Source: Henricia sp. BOLD:AAB3569 (lineage: Eukaryota > Echinodermata > Asteroidea > Spinulosida > Echinasteridae). Taken from it: a DNA stretch of 64,000 nucleotides. The DNA lies in assembly GCA_037783545.1 (NCBI GenBank), contig JBBELK010000529.1:838251-902250 (forward strand), written 5' to 3'. This document shows positions 45,201 through 60,200 of the stretch, in pieces; within the stretch, counting starts at the first letter, position 1, and each line of letters starts with the position of its first letter. A program made the translations under genes and the position numbers. The notes under the pieces were generated by a model. It worked only from the letters and a program-made list of their open reading frames with translations, was not told the DNA's origin and searched no databases.

Positions 45201-48200
45201 AATTTGGATAATTTCAGATTTTGAAAAAAAATTATAATTTTTTGGCCAATATGTCAATTTTTCATAGGAATTGGCTTCGAAAACTGCCGAAATGGGCATA
45301 ACTTTCGTTAGTAGTCATTTATGAGACATTTAAAAAAAAAAATTTTGACAAAAATCGCTGCAACTGGAATAATTGCTGCAACTGGAAAAATTGCTGCAAC
45401 TGGAAAAATTGTATGATTCAGATTTTCCTCATAATTTCAGGAAATGTTGCTTAGACCCAATAGATGTTATTTCCTGAATTTGACCTTGACTGCTCACCTA
45501 AAAAATGAAATATCAAATTTGGATAATTTCAGATTTTGAAAAAAAATTATAATTTTTTGGCCAATATGTCAATTTTTCATAGGAATTGGCTTCGAAAACT
45601 GCCGAAATGGGCATAACTTTCGTTAGTAGTCATTTATGAGACATTTAAAAAAAATAATTTTGACAAAAATCGCTGCAACTGGAATAATTGCTGCAACTGG
45701 AATAATTGCTGCAACTGGAAAAATTGTATGATTCAGATTTTCCTCATAATTTCAGGAAATGTTGCTTAGACCCAATAGATGTTATTTCCTGAATTTGACC
45801 TTGACTGCTCACCTAAAAAATGAAATATCAAATTTAGATAATTTCAGATTTTGAAAAACAATTATAATTTTTTGGCCAATATGTCAATTTTTCATAGGAA
45901 TTGGCTTCGAAAACTGCCGAAATGGGCATAACTTTCGTTAGTAGTCATTTATGAGACATTTAAAAAAAATAATTTTGACAAAAATCGATGCAACTGGAAT
46001 AATTGCTGCAACTGGAATAATTGCTGCAACTGGAAAAATTGTATGATTCAGATTTTCCTCATAATTTCAGGAAATGTTGCTTAGACCCAATAGATGTTAT
46101 TTCCTGAATTTGACCTTGACTGCTCACCTAAAAAATGAAATATCAAATTTGGATAATTTCAGATTTTGAAAAAAAATTATAATTTTTTGGCCAATATGTC
46201 AATTTTTCATGGGAATTGGCTTCGAAAACTGCCGAAATGGGCATAACTTTCGTTAGTAGTCATTTATGAGACATTTAAAAAAAATAATTTTGACAAAAAT
46301 CGCTGCAACTGGAATAATTGCTGCAACTGGAATAATTGCTGCAACTGGAAAAATTGTATGATTCAGATTTTCCTCATAATTTCAGGAAATGTTGCTTAGA
46401 CCCAATAGATGTTATTTCCTGAATTTGACCTTGACTGCTCACCTAAAAAATGAAATATCAAATTTTGATAATTTCAGATTTTGAAAAATAATTATAATTT
46501 TTTGGCCAATATGTCAATTTTTCATAGGAATTGGCTTCGAAAACTGCCGAAATGGGCATAACTTTCGTTAGTAGTCATTTATGAGACATTTAAAAAAAAA
46601 ATTTTGACAAAAATCGCTGCAACTGGAATAATTGCTGCAACTGGAAAAATTGTATGATTCAGATTTTCCTCATAATTTCAGGAAATGTTGCTTAGACCCA
46701 ATAGATGTTATTTCCTGAATTTGACCTTGACTGCTCACCTAAAAAATGAAATATCAAATTTGGATAATTTCAGATTTTGAAAAAAAATTATAATTTTTTG
46801 GCCAATATGTCAATTTTTCATAGGAATTGGCTTCGAAAACTGCCGAAATGGGCATAACTTTCGTTAGTAGTCATTTATGAGACATTTAAAAAAAAAAATT
46901 TTGACAAAAATCGCTGCAACTGGAATAATTGCTGCAACTGGAAAAATTGCTGCAACTGGAAAAATTGTATGATTCAGATTTTCCTCATAATTTCAGGAAA
47001 TGTTGCTTAGACCCAATAGATGTTATTTCCTGAATTTGACCTTGACTGCTCACCTAAAAAATGAAATATCAAATTTGGATAATTTCAGATTTTGAAAAAA
47101 AATTATAATTTTTTGCCCAATATGTCAATTTTTCATAGGAATTGGCTTCGAAAACTGCCGAAATGGGCATAACTTTCGTTAGTAGTCATTTATGAGACAT
47201 TTAAAAAAAATAATTTTGACAAAAATCGCTGCAACTGGAATAATTGCTGCAACTGGAATAATTGCTGCAACTGAATAATTGCTGCAACTGGAAAAATTGT
47301 ATGATTCAGATTTTCCTCATAATTTCAGGAAATGTTGCTTAGACCCAATAGATGTTATTTCCTGAATTTGACCTTGACTGCTCACCTAAAAAATGAAATA
47401 TCAAATTTGGATAATTTCAGATTTTGAAAAAAAATTATAATTTTTTGGCCAATATGTCAATTTTTCATAGGAATTGGCTTCGAAAACTGCCGAAATGGGC
47501 ATAACTTTCGTTAGTAGTCATTTATGAGACATTTAAAAAAAATAATTTTGACAAAAATCGCTGCAACTGGAATAATTGCTGCAACTGGAAAAATTGCTGC
47601 AACTGGAAAAATTGTATGATTCAGATTTTCCTCATAATTTCAGGAAATGTTGCTTAGACCCAATAGATGTTATTTCCTGAATTTGACCTTGACTGCTCAC
47701 CTAAAAAATGAAATATCAAATTTGGATAATTTCAGATTTTGAAAAAAAATTATAATTTTTTGGCCAATATGTCAATTTTTCATAGGAATTGGCTTCGAAA
47801 ACTGCCGAAATGGGCATAACTTTCGTTAGTAGTCATTTATGAGACATTTAAAAAAAATAATTTTGACAAAAATCGCTGCAACTGGAATAATTGCTGCAAC
47901 TGGAAAAATTGCTGCAACTGGAAAAATTGTATGATTCAGATTTTCCTCATAATTTCAGGAAATGTTGCTTAGACCCAATAGATGTTATTTCCTGAATTTG
48001 ACCTTGACTGCTCACCTAAAAAATGAAATATCAAATTTGGATAATTTCAGATTTTGAAAAAAAATTATAATTTTTTGGCCAATATGTCAATTTTTCATAG
48101 GAATTGGCTTCGAAAACTGCCGAAATGGGCATAACTTTCGTTAGTAGTCATTTATGAGACATTTAAAAAAAATAATTTTGACAAAAATCGCTGCAACTGG

Positions 48201-51200
48201 AATAATTGCTGCAACTGGAATAATTGCTGCAACTGGAAAAATTGTATGATTCAGATTTTCCTCATAATTTCAGGAAATGTTGCTTAGACCCAATAGATGT
48301 TATTTCCTGAATTTGACCTTGACTGCTCACCTAAAAAATGAAATATCAAATTTAGATAATTTCAGATTTTGAAAAACAATTATAATTTTTTGGCCAATAT
48401 GTCAATTTTTCATAGGAATTGGCTTCGAAAACTGCCGAAATGGGCATAACTTTCGTTAGTAGTCATTTATGAGACATTTAAAAAAAATAATTTTGACAAA
48501 AATCGATGCAACTGGAATAATTGCTGCAACTGGAATAATTGCTGCAACTGGAAAAATTGTATGATTCAGATTTTCCTCATAATTTCAGGAAATGTTGCTT
48601 AGACCCAATAGATGTTATTTCCTGAATTTGACCTTGACTGCTCACCTAAAAAATGAAATATCAAATTTGGATAATTTCAGATTTTGAAAAACAATTATAA
48701 TTTTTTGGCCAATATGTCAATTTTTCATAGGAATTGGCTTCGAAAACTGCCGAAATGGGCATAACTTTCGTTAGTAGTCATTTATGAGACATTTAAAAAA
48801 AATAATTTTGACAAAAATCGCTGCAACTGGAATAATTGCTGCAACTGGAAAAATTGCTGCAACTGGAAAAATTGTATGATTCAGATTTTCCTCATAATTT
48901 CAGGAAATGTTGCTTAGACCCAATAGATGTTATTTCCTGAATTTGACCTTGACTGCTCACCTAAAAAATGAAATATCAAATTTGGATAATTTCAGATTTT
49001 GAAAAACAATTATAATTTTTTGGCCAATATGTCAATTTTTCATAGGAATTGGCTTCGAAAACTGCCGAAATGGGCATAACTTTCGTTAGTAGTCATTTAT
49101 GAGACATTTAAAAAAAAAAATTTTGACAAAAATCGCTGCAACTGGAATAATTGCTGCAACTGGAATAATTGCTGCAACTGGAAAAATTGTATGATTCAGA
49201 TTTTCCTCATAATTTCAGGAAATGTTGCTTAGACCCAATAGATGTTATTTCCTGAATTTGACCTTGACTGCTCACCTAAAAAATGAAATATCAAATTTGG
49301 ATAATTTCAGATTTTGAAAAAAAATTATAATTTTTTGGCCAATATGTCAATTTTTCATAGGAATTGGCTTCGAAAACTGCCGAAATGGGCATAACTTTCG
49401 TTAGTAGTCATTTATGAGACATTTAAAAAAAATAATTTTGACAAAAATCGCTGCAACTGGAATAATTGCTGCAACTGGAATAATTGCTGCAACTGGAAAA
49501 ATTGTATGATTCAGATTTTCCTCATAATTTCAGGAAATGTTGCTTAGACCCAATAGATGTTATTTCCTGAATTTGACCTTGACTGCTCACCTAAAAAATG
49601 AAATATCAAATTTGGATAATTTCAGATTTTGAAAAAAATTATAATTTTTTGGCCAATATGTCAATTTTTCATAGGAATTGGCTTCGAAAACTGCCGAAAT
49701 GGGCATAACTTTCGTTAGTAGTCATTTATGAGACATTTAAAAAAAATAATTTTGACAAAAATCGCTGCAACTGGAATAATTGCTGCAACTGGAATAATTG
49801 CTGCAACTGGAAAAATTGTATGATTCAGATTTTCCTCATAATTTCAGGAAATGTTGCTTAGACCCAATAGATGTTATTTCCTGAATTTGACCTTGACTGC
49901 TCACCTAAAAAATGAAATATCAAATTTGGATAATTTCAGATTTTGAAAAAAAATTATAATTTTTTGCCCAATATGTCAATTTTTCATAGGAATTGGCTTC
50001 GAAAACTGCCGAAATGGGCATAACTTTCGTTAGTAGTCATTTATGAGACATTTAAAAAAAAAATTTTGACAAAAATCGCTGCAACTGGAATAATTGCTGC
50101 AACTGGAATAATTGCTGCAACTGGAAAAATTGTATGATTCAGATTTTCCTCATAATTTCAGGAAATGTTGCTTAGACCCAATAGATGTTATTTCCTGAAT
50201 TTGACCTTGACTGCTCACCTAAAAAATGAAATATCAAATTTGGATAATTTCAGATTTTGAAAAAAAATTATAATTTTTTGGCCAATATGTCAATTTTTCA
50301 TAGGAATTGGCTTCGAAAACTGCCGAAATGGGCATAACTTTCGTTAGTAGTCATTTATGAGACATTTAAAAAAATAATTTTGACAAAAATCGCTGCAACT
50401 GGAATAATTGCTGCAACTGGAATAATTGCTGCAACTGGAAAAATTGTATGATTCAGATTTTCCTCATAATTTCAGGAAATGTTGCTTAGACCCAATAGAT
50501 GTTATTTCCTGAATTTGACCTTGACTGCTCACCTAAAAAATGAAATATCAAATTTGGATAATTTCAGATTTTGAAAAACAATTATAATTTTTTGGCCAAT
50601 ATGTCAATTTTTCATAGGAATTGGCTTCGAAAACTGCCGAAATGGGCATAACTTTCGTTAGTAGTCATTTATGAGACATTTAAAAAAAATAATTTTGACA
50701 AAAATCGCTGCAACTGGAATAATTGCTGCAACTGGAATAATTGCTGCAACTGGAAAAATTGTATGATTCAGATTTTCCTCATAATTTCAGGAAATGTTGC
50801 TTAGACCCAATAGATGTTATTTCCTGAATTTGACCTTGACTGCTCACCTAAAAAATGAAATATCAAATTTGGATAATTTCAGATTTTGAAAAAAAATTAT
50901 AATTTTTTGCCCAATATGTCAATTTTTCATAGGAATTGGCTTCGAAAACTGCCGAAATGGGCATAACTTTCGTTAGTAGTCATTTATGAGACATTTAAAA
51001 AAAAAAATTTTGACAAAAAACGCTGCAACTGGAATAATTGCTGCAACTGGAATAATTGCTGCAACTGGAAAAATTGTATGATTCAGATTTTCCTCATAAT
51101 TTCAGGAAATGTTGCTTAGACCCAATAGATGTTATTTCCTGAATTTGACCTTGACTGCTCACCTAAAAAATGAAATATCAAATTTGGATAATTTCAGATT

Positions 51201-54200
51201 TTGAAAAAAAATTATAATTTTTTGGCCAATATGTCAATTTTTCATAGGAATTGGCTTCGAAAACTGCCGAAATGGGCATAACTTTCGTTAGTAGTCATTT
51301 ATGAGACATTTAAAAAAATAAATTTTGACAAAAATCGCTGCAACTGGAATAATTGCTGCAACTGGAATAATTGCTGCAACTGGAAAAATTGTATGATTCA
51401 GATTTTCCTCATAATTTCAGGAAATGTTGCTTAGACCCAATAGATGTTATTTCCTGAATTTGACCTTGACTGCTCACCTAAAAAATGAAATATCAAATTT
51501 GGATAATTTCAGATTTTGAAAAACAATTATAATTTTTTGGCCAATATGTCAATTTTTCATAGGAATTGGCTTCGAAAACTGCCGAAATGGGCATAACTTT
51601 CGTTAGTAGTCATTTATGAGACATTTAAAAAAAATAATTTTGACAAAAATCGCTGCAACTGGAATAATTGCTGCAACTGGAATAATTGCTGCAACTGGAA
51701 AAATTGTATGATTCAGATTTTCCTCATAATTTCAGGAAATGTTGCTTAGACCCAATAGATGTTATTTCCTGAATTTGACCTTGACTGCTCACCTAAAAAA
51801 TGAAATATCAAATTTGGATAATTTCAGATTTTGAAAAAAAATTATAATTTTTTGGCCAATATGTCAATTTTTCATAGGGAATTGGCTTCGAAAACTGCCG
51901 AAATGGGCATAACTTTCGTTAGTAGTCATTTATGAGACATTTAAAAAAAATAATTTTGACAAAAATCGCTGCAACTGGAATAATTGCTGCAACTGGAATA
52001 ATTGCTGCAACTGGAAAAATTGTATGATTCAGATTTTCCTCATAATTTCAGGAAATGTTGCTTAGACCCAATAGATGTTATTTCCTGAATTTGACCTTGA
52101 CTGCTCACCTAAAAAATGAAATATCAAATTTTGATAATTTCAGATTTTGAAAAATAATTATAATTTTTTGGCCAATATGTCAATTTTTCATAGGAATTGG
52201 CTTCGAAAACTGCCGAAATGGGCATAACTTTCGTTAGTAGTCATTTATGAGACATTTAAAAAAAAAATTTTGACAAAAATCGCTGCAACTGGAATAATTG
52301 CTGCAACTGGAAAAATTGCCTACTGAAATTGATTCAGATTTTCCTCATAATTTCAGGAAATGTTGCTTAGACCCAATAGATGTTATTTCCTGAATTTGAC
52401 CTTGACTGCTCACCTAAAAAATGAAATATCAAATTTGGATAATTTCAGATTTTGAAAAAAAATTATAATTTTTTGGCCAATATGTCAATTTTTCATAGGA
52501 ATTGGCTTCGAAAACTGCCGAAATGGGCATAACTTTCGTTAGTAGTCATTTATGAGACATTTAAAAAAAAAAATTTTGACAAAAATCGCTGCAACTGGAA
52601 TAATTGCTGCAACTGGAATAATTGCTGCAACTGGAAAAATTGTATGATTCAGATTTTCCTCATAATTTCAGGAAATGTTGCTTAGACCCAATAGATGTTA
52701 TTTCCTGAATTTGACCTTGACTGCTCACCTAAAAAATGAAATATCAAATTTGGATAATTTCAGATTTTGAAAAACAATTATAATTTTTTGGCCAATATGT
52801 CAATTTTTCATAGGAATTGGCTTCGAAAACTGCCGAAATGGGCATAACTTTCGTTAGTAGTCATTTATGAGACATTTAAAAAAAATAATTTTGACAAAAA
52901 TCGCTGCAACTGGAATAATTGCTGCAACTGGAATAATTGCTGCAACTGGAAAAATTGTATGATTCAGATTTTCCTCATAATTTCAGGAAATGTTGCTTAG
53001 ACCCAATAGATGTTATTTCCTGAATTTGACCTTGACTGCTCACCTAAAAAATGAAATATCAAATTTGGATAATTTCAGATTTTGAAAAAAAATTATAATT
53101 TTTTGCCCAATATGTCAATTTTTCATAGGAATTGGCTTCGAAAACTGCCGAAATGGGCATAACTTTCGTTAGTAGTCATTTATGAGACATTTAAAAAAAA
53201 AAATTTTGACAAAAATCGCTGCAACTGGAATAATTGCTGCAACTGGAATAATTGCTGCAACTGGAAAAATTGTATGATTCAGATTTTCCTCATAATTTCA
53301 GGAAATGTTGCTTAGACCCAATAGATGTTATTTCCTGAATTTGACCTTGACTGCTCACCTAAAAAATGAAATATCAAATTTGGATAATTTCAGATTTTGA
53401 AAAAAAATTATAATTTTTTCGGCCAATATGTCAATTTTTCATAGGAATTGGCTTCGAAAACTGCCGAAATGGGCATAACTTTCGTTAGTAGTCATTTATG
53501 AGACATTTAAAAAAAATAATTTTGACAAAAATCGCTGCAACTGGAATAATTGCTGCAACTGGAATAATTGCTGCAACTGGAAAAATTGTATGATTCAGAT
53601 TTTCCTCATAATTTCAGGAAATGTTGCTTAGACCCAATAGATGTTATTTCCTGAATTTGACCTTGACTGCTCACCTAAAAAATGAAATATCAAATTTGGA
53701 TAATTTCAGATTTTGAAAAACAATTATAATTTTTTGGCCAATATGTCAATTTTTCATAGGAATTGGCTTCGAAAACTGCCGAAATGGGCATAACTTTCGT
53801 TAGTAGTCATTTATGAGACATTTAAAAAAAATAATTTTGACAAAAATCGCTGCAACTGGAATAATTGCTGCAACTGGAATAATTGCTGCAACTGGAAAAA
53901 TTGTATGATTCAGATTTTCCTCATAATTTCAGGAAATGTTGCTTAGACCCAATAGATGTTATTTCCTGAATTTGACCTTGACTGCTCACCTAAAAAATGA
54001 AATATCAAATTTGGATAATTTCAGATTTTGAAAAAAAATTATAATTTTTTGGCCAATATGTCAATTTTTCATAGGAATTGGCTTCGAAAACTGCCGAAAT
54101 GGGCATAACTTTCGTTAGTAGTCATTTATGAGACATTTAAAAAAAAAAATTTTGACAAAAATCGCTGCAACTGGAATAATTGCTGCAACTGGAATAATTG

Positions 54201-57200
54201 CTGCAACTGGAAAAATTGTATGATTCAGATTTTCCTCATAATTTCAGGAAATGTTGCTTAGACCCAATAGATGTTATTTCCTGAATTTGACCTTGACTGC
54301 TCACCTAAAAAATGAAATATCAAATTTGGATAATTTCAGATTTTGAAAAAAAATTATAATTTTTTGGCCAATATGTCAATTTTTCATAGGAATTGGCTTC
54401 GAAAACTGCCGAAATGGGCATAACTTTCGTTAGTAGTCATTTATGAGACATTTAAAAAATAAAATTTTGACAAAAATCGCTGCAACTGGAATAATTGCTG
54501 CAACTGGAATAATTGCTGCAACTGGAAAAATTGTATGATTCAGATTTTCCTCATAATTTCAGGAAATGTTGCTTAGACCCAATAGATGTTATTTCCTGAA
54601 TTTGACCTTGACTGCTCACCTAAAAAATGAAATATCAAATTTGGATAATTTCAGATTTTGAAAAACAATTATAATTTTTTGGCCAATATGTCAATTTTTC
54701 ATAGGAATTGGCTTCGAAAACTGCCGAAATGGGCATAACTTTCGTTAGTAGTCATTTATGAGACATTTAAAAAAAATAATTTTGACAAAAAATCGCTGCA
54801 ACTGGAATAATTGCTGCAACTGGAATAATTGCTGCAACTGGAAAAATTGTATGATTCAGATTTTCCTCATAATTTCAGGAAATGTTGCTTAGACCCAATA
54901 GATGTTATTTCCTGAATTTGACCTTGACTGCTCACCTAAAAAATGAAATATCAAATTTGGATAATTTCAGATTTTGAAAAAAATTATAATTTTTTGGCCA
55001 ATATGTAAATTTTTCATGGGAATTGGCTTCGAAAACTGCCGAAATGGGCATAACTTTCGTTAGTAGTCATTTATGAGACATTTAAAAAAAAAAATTTTGA
55101 CAAAAATCGCTGCAACTGGAATAATTGCTGCAACTGGAATAATTGCTGCAACTGGAAAAATTGTATGATTCAGATTTTCCTCATAATTTCAGGAAATGTT
55201 GCTTAGACCCAATAGATGTTATTTCCTGAATTTGACCTTGACTGCTCACCTAAAAAATGAAATATCAAATTTTGATAATTTCAGATTTTGAAAAATAATT
55301 ATAATTTTTTGGCCAATATGTCAATTTTTCATAGGAATTGGCTTCGAAAACTGCCGAAATGGGCATAACTTTCGTTAGTAGTCATTTATGAGACATTTAA
55401 AAAAAAAATTTTGACAAAAATCGCTGCAACTGGAATAATTGCTGCAACTGGAAAAATTGTATGATTCAGATTTTCCTCATAATTTCAGGAAATGTTGCTT
55501 AGACCCAATAGATGTTATTTCCTGAATTTGACCTTGACTGCTCACCTAAAAAATGAAATATCAAATTTGGATAATTTCAGATTTTGAAAAAAAATTATAA
55601 TTTTTTGGCCAATATGTCAATTTTTCATAGGAATTGGCTTCGAAAACTGCCGAAATGGGCATAACTTTCGTTAGTAGTCATTTATGAGACATTTAAAAAA
55701 AAAAATTTTGACAAAAATCGCTGCAACTGGAATAATTGCTGCAACTGGAATAATTGCTGCAACTGGAAAAATTGTATGATTCAGATTTTCCTCATAATTT
55801 CAGGAAATGTTGCTTAGACCCAATAGATGTTATTTCCTGAATTTGACCTTGACTGCTCACCTAAAAAATGAAATATCAAATTTGGATAATTTCAGATTTT
55901 GAAAAACAATTATAATTTTTTGGCCAATATGTCAATTTTTCATAGGAATTGGCTTCGAAAACTGCCGAAATGGGCATAACTTTCGTTAGTAGTCATTTAT
56001 GAGACATTTAAAAAAAATAATTTTGACAAAAATCGCTGCAACTGGAATAATTGCTGCAACTGGAATAATTGCTGCAACTGGAAAAATTGTATGATTCAGA
56101 TTTTCCTCATAATTTCAGGAAATGTTGCTTAGACCCAATAGATGTTATTTCCTGAATTTGACCTTGACTGCTCACCTAAAAAATGAAATATCAAATTTGG
56201 ATAATTTCAGATTTTGAAAAAAAATTATAATTTTTTGGCCAATATGTCAATTTTTCATAGGAATTGGCTTCGAAAACTGCCGAAATGGGCATAACTTTCG
56301 TTAGTAGTCATTTATGAGACATTTAAAAAAAAAAATTTTGACAAAAATCGCTGCAACTGGAATAATTGCTGCAACTGGAATAATTGCTGCAACTGGAAAA
56401 ATTGTATGATTCAGATTTTCCTCATAATTTCAGGAAATGTTGCTTAGACCCAATAGATGTTATTTCCTGAATTTGACCTTGACTGCTCACCTAAAAAATG
56501 AAATATCAAATTTTGATAATTTCAGATTTTGAAAAAATAATTATAATTTTTTGGCCAATATGTCAATTTTTCATAGGAATTGGCTTCGAAAACTGCCGAA
56601 ATGGGCATAACTTTCGTTAGTAGTCATTTATGAGACATTTAAAAAAAAAAATTTTGACAAAAATCGCTGCAACTGGAATAATTGCTGCAACTGGAAAAAT
56701 TGTATGATTCAGATTTTCCTCATAATTTCAGGAAATGTTGCTTAGACCCAATAGATGTTATTTCCTGAATTTGACCTTGACTGCTCACCTAAAAAATGAA
56801 ATATCAAATTTGGATAATTTCAGATTTTGAAAAAAAATTATAATTTTTTGGCCAATATGTCAATTTTTCATAGGAATTGGCTTCGAAAACTGCCGAAATG
56901 GGCATAACTTTCGTTAGTAGTCATTTATGAGACATTTAAAAAAAATAATTTTGACAAAAATCGCTGCAACTGGAATAATTGCTGCAACTGGAATAATTGC
57001 TGCAACTGGAAAAATTGTATGATTCAGATTTTCCTCATAATTTCAGGAAATGTTGCTTAGACCCAATAGATGTTATTTCCTGAATTTGACCTTGACTGCT
57101 CACCTAAAAAATGAAATATCAAATTTGGATAATTTCAGATTTTGAAAAAAAATTATAATTTTTTGGCCAATATGTCAATTTTTCATAGGAATTGGCTTCG

Positions 57201-60200
57201 AAAACTGCCGAAATGGGCATAACTTTCGTTAGTAGTCATTTATGAGACATTTAAAAAAAATAATTTTGACAAAAATCGCTGCAACTGGAATAATTGCTGC
57301 AACTGGAATAATTGCTGCAACTGGAAAAATTGTATGATTCAGATTTTCCTCATAATTTCAGGAAATGTTGCTTAGACCCAATAGATGTTATTTCCTGAAT
57401 TTGACCTTGACTGCTCACCTAAAAAATGAAATATCAAATTTAGATAATTTCAGATTTTGAAAAACAATTATAATTTTTTGGCCAATATGTCAATTTTTCA
57501 TAGGAATTGGCTTCGAAAACTGCCGAAATGGGCATAACTTTCGTTAGTAGTCATTTATGAGACATTTAAAAAAAATAATTTTGACAAAAATCGCTGCAAC
57601 TGGAATAATTGCTGCAACTGGAATAATTGCTGCAACTGGAAAAATTGTATGATTCAGATTTTCCTCATAATTTCAGGAAATGTTGCTTAGACCCAATAGA
57701 TGTTATTTCCTGAATTTGACCTTGACTGCTCACCTAAAAAATGAAATATCAAATTTGGATAATTTCAGATTTTGAAAAAAAATTATAATTTTTTGGCCAA
57801 TATGTCAATTTTTCATAGGAATTGGCTTCGAAAACTGCCGAAATGGGCATAACTTTCGTTAGTAGTCATTTATGAGACATTTAAAAAAAATAATTTTGAC
57901 AAAAATCGCTGCAACTGGAATAATTGCTGCAACTGGAATAATTGCTGCAACTGGAAAAATTGTATGATTCAGATTTTCCTCATAATTTCAGGAAATGTTG
58001 CTTAGACCCAATAGATGTTATTTCCTGAATTTGACCTTGACTGCTCACCTAAAAAATGAAATATCAAATTTGGATAATTTCAGATTTTGAAAAAAAATTA
58101 TAATTTTTTGGCCAATATGTCAATTTTTCATAGGAATTGGCTTCGAAAACTGCCGAAATGGGCATAACTTTCGTTAGTAGTCATTTATGAGACATTTAAA
58201 AAAAATAATTTTGACAAAAATCGCTGCAACTGGAATAATTGCTGCAACTGGAATAATTGCTGCAACTGGAAAAATTGTATGATTCAGATTTTCCTCATAA
58301 TTTCAGGAAATGTTGCTTAGACCCAATAGATGTTATTTCCTGAATTTGACCTTGACTGCTCACCTAAAAAATGAAATATCAAATTTGGATAATTTCAGAT
58401 TTTGAAAAAAAATTATAATTTTTTGGCCAATATGTCAATTTTTCATAGGGAATTGGCTTCGAAAACTGCCGAAATGGGCATAACTTTCGTTAGTAGTCAT
58501 TTATGAGACATTTAAAAAAAAAATTTTGACAAAAATCGCTGCAACTGGAATAATTGCTGCAACTGGAATAATTGCTGCAACTGGAAAAATTGTATGATTC
58601 AGATTTTCCTCATAATTTCAGGAAATGTTGCTTAGACCCAATAGATGTTATTTCCTGAATTTGACCTTGACTGCTCACCTAAAAAATGAAATATCAAATT
58701 TGGATAATTTCAGATTTTGAAAAATAATTATAATTTTTTGGCCAATATGTCAATTTTTCATAGGAATTGGCTTCGAAAACTGCCGAAATGGGCATAACTT
58801 TCGTTAGTAGTCATTTATGAGACATTTAAAAAAAAAAATTTTGACAAAAATCGCTGCAACTGGAATTAATTGCTGCAACTGGAAAAATTGTATGATTCAG
58901 ATTTTCCTCATAATTTCAGGAAATGTTGCTTAGACCCAATAGATGTTATTTCCTGAATTTGACCTTGACTGCTCACCTAAAAATGAAATATCAAATTTGG
59001 ATAATTTTCAGATTTTGAAAAAAAATTATAATTTTTTGGCCAATATGTCAATTTTTCATAGGAATTGGCTTCGAAAACTGCCGAAATGGGCATAACTTTC
59101 GTTAGTAGTCATTTATGAGACATTTAAAAAAAAAAATTTTGACAAAAATCGCTGCAACTGGAATAATTGCTGCAACTGGAATAATTGCTGCAACTGGAAA
59201 AATTGTATGATTCAGATTTTCCTCATAATTTCAGGAAATGTTGCTTAGACCCAATAGATGTTATTTCCTGAATTTGACCTTGACTGCTCACCTAAAAAAT
59301 GAAATATCAAATTTGGATAATTTCAGATTTTGAAAAAACAATTATAATTTTTTGGCCAATATGTCAATTTTTCATAGGAATTGGCTTCGAAAACTGCCGA
59401 AATGGGCATAACTTTCGTTAGTAGTCATTTATGAGACATTTAAAAAAATAATTTTGACAAAAATCGCTGCAACTGGAATAATTGCTGCAACTGGAATAAT
59501 TGCTGCAACTGGAAAATTGTATGATTCAGATTTTCCTCATAATTCAGGAAATGTTGCTTAGACCCAATAGATGTTATTTCCTGAATTTGACCTTGACTGC
59601 TCACCTAAAAAATGAAATATCAAATTTGGATAATTTCAGATTTTGAAAAAAATTATAATTTTTTGGCCAATATGTAAATTTGTCATGGAATTGGCTTCGA
59701 AAACTGCCGAAATGGCATAACTTTCGTTAGTAGTCATTTATGAGACATTTAAAAAAAAAAATTTTGACAAAAATCGCTGCAACTGGAATAATTGCTGCAA
59801 CTGGAATAATTGCTGCAACTGGAAAAATTGTATGATTCAGATTTTCCTCATAATTTCAGGAAATGTTGCTTAGACCCAATAGATGTTATTTCCTGAATTT
59901 GACCTTGACTGCTCACCTAAAAAATGAAATATCAAATTTTGATAATTTCAGATTTTGAAAAATAATTATAATTTTTTGGCCAATATGTCAATTTTTCATA
60001 GGAATTGGCTTCGAAAACTGCCGAAATGGGCATAACTTTCGTTAGTAGTCATTTATGAGACATTTAAAAAAAAAACTTTGACAAAAATCGCTGCAACTGG
60101 AATAATTGCTGCAACTGGAAAAATTGTATGATTCAGATTTTCCTCATAATTTCAGGAAATGTTGCTTAGACCCAATAGATGTTATTTCCTGAATTTGACC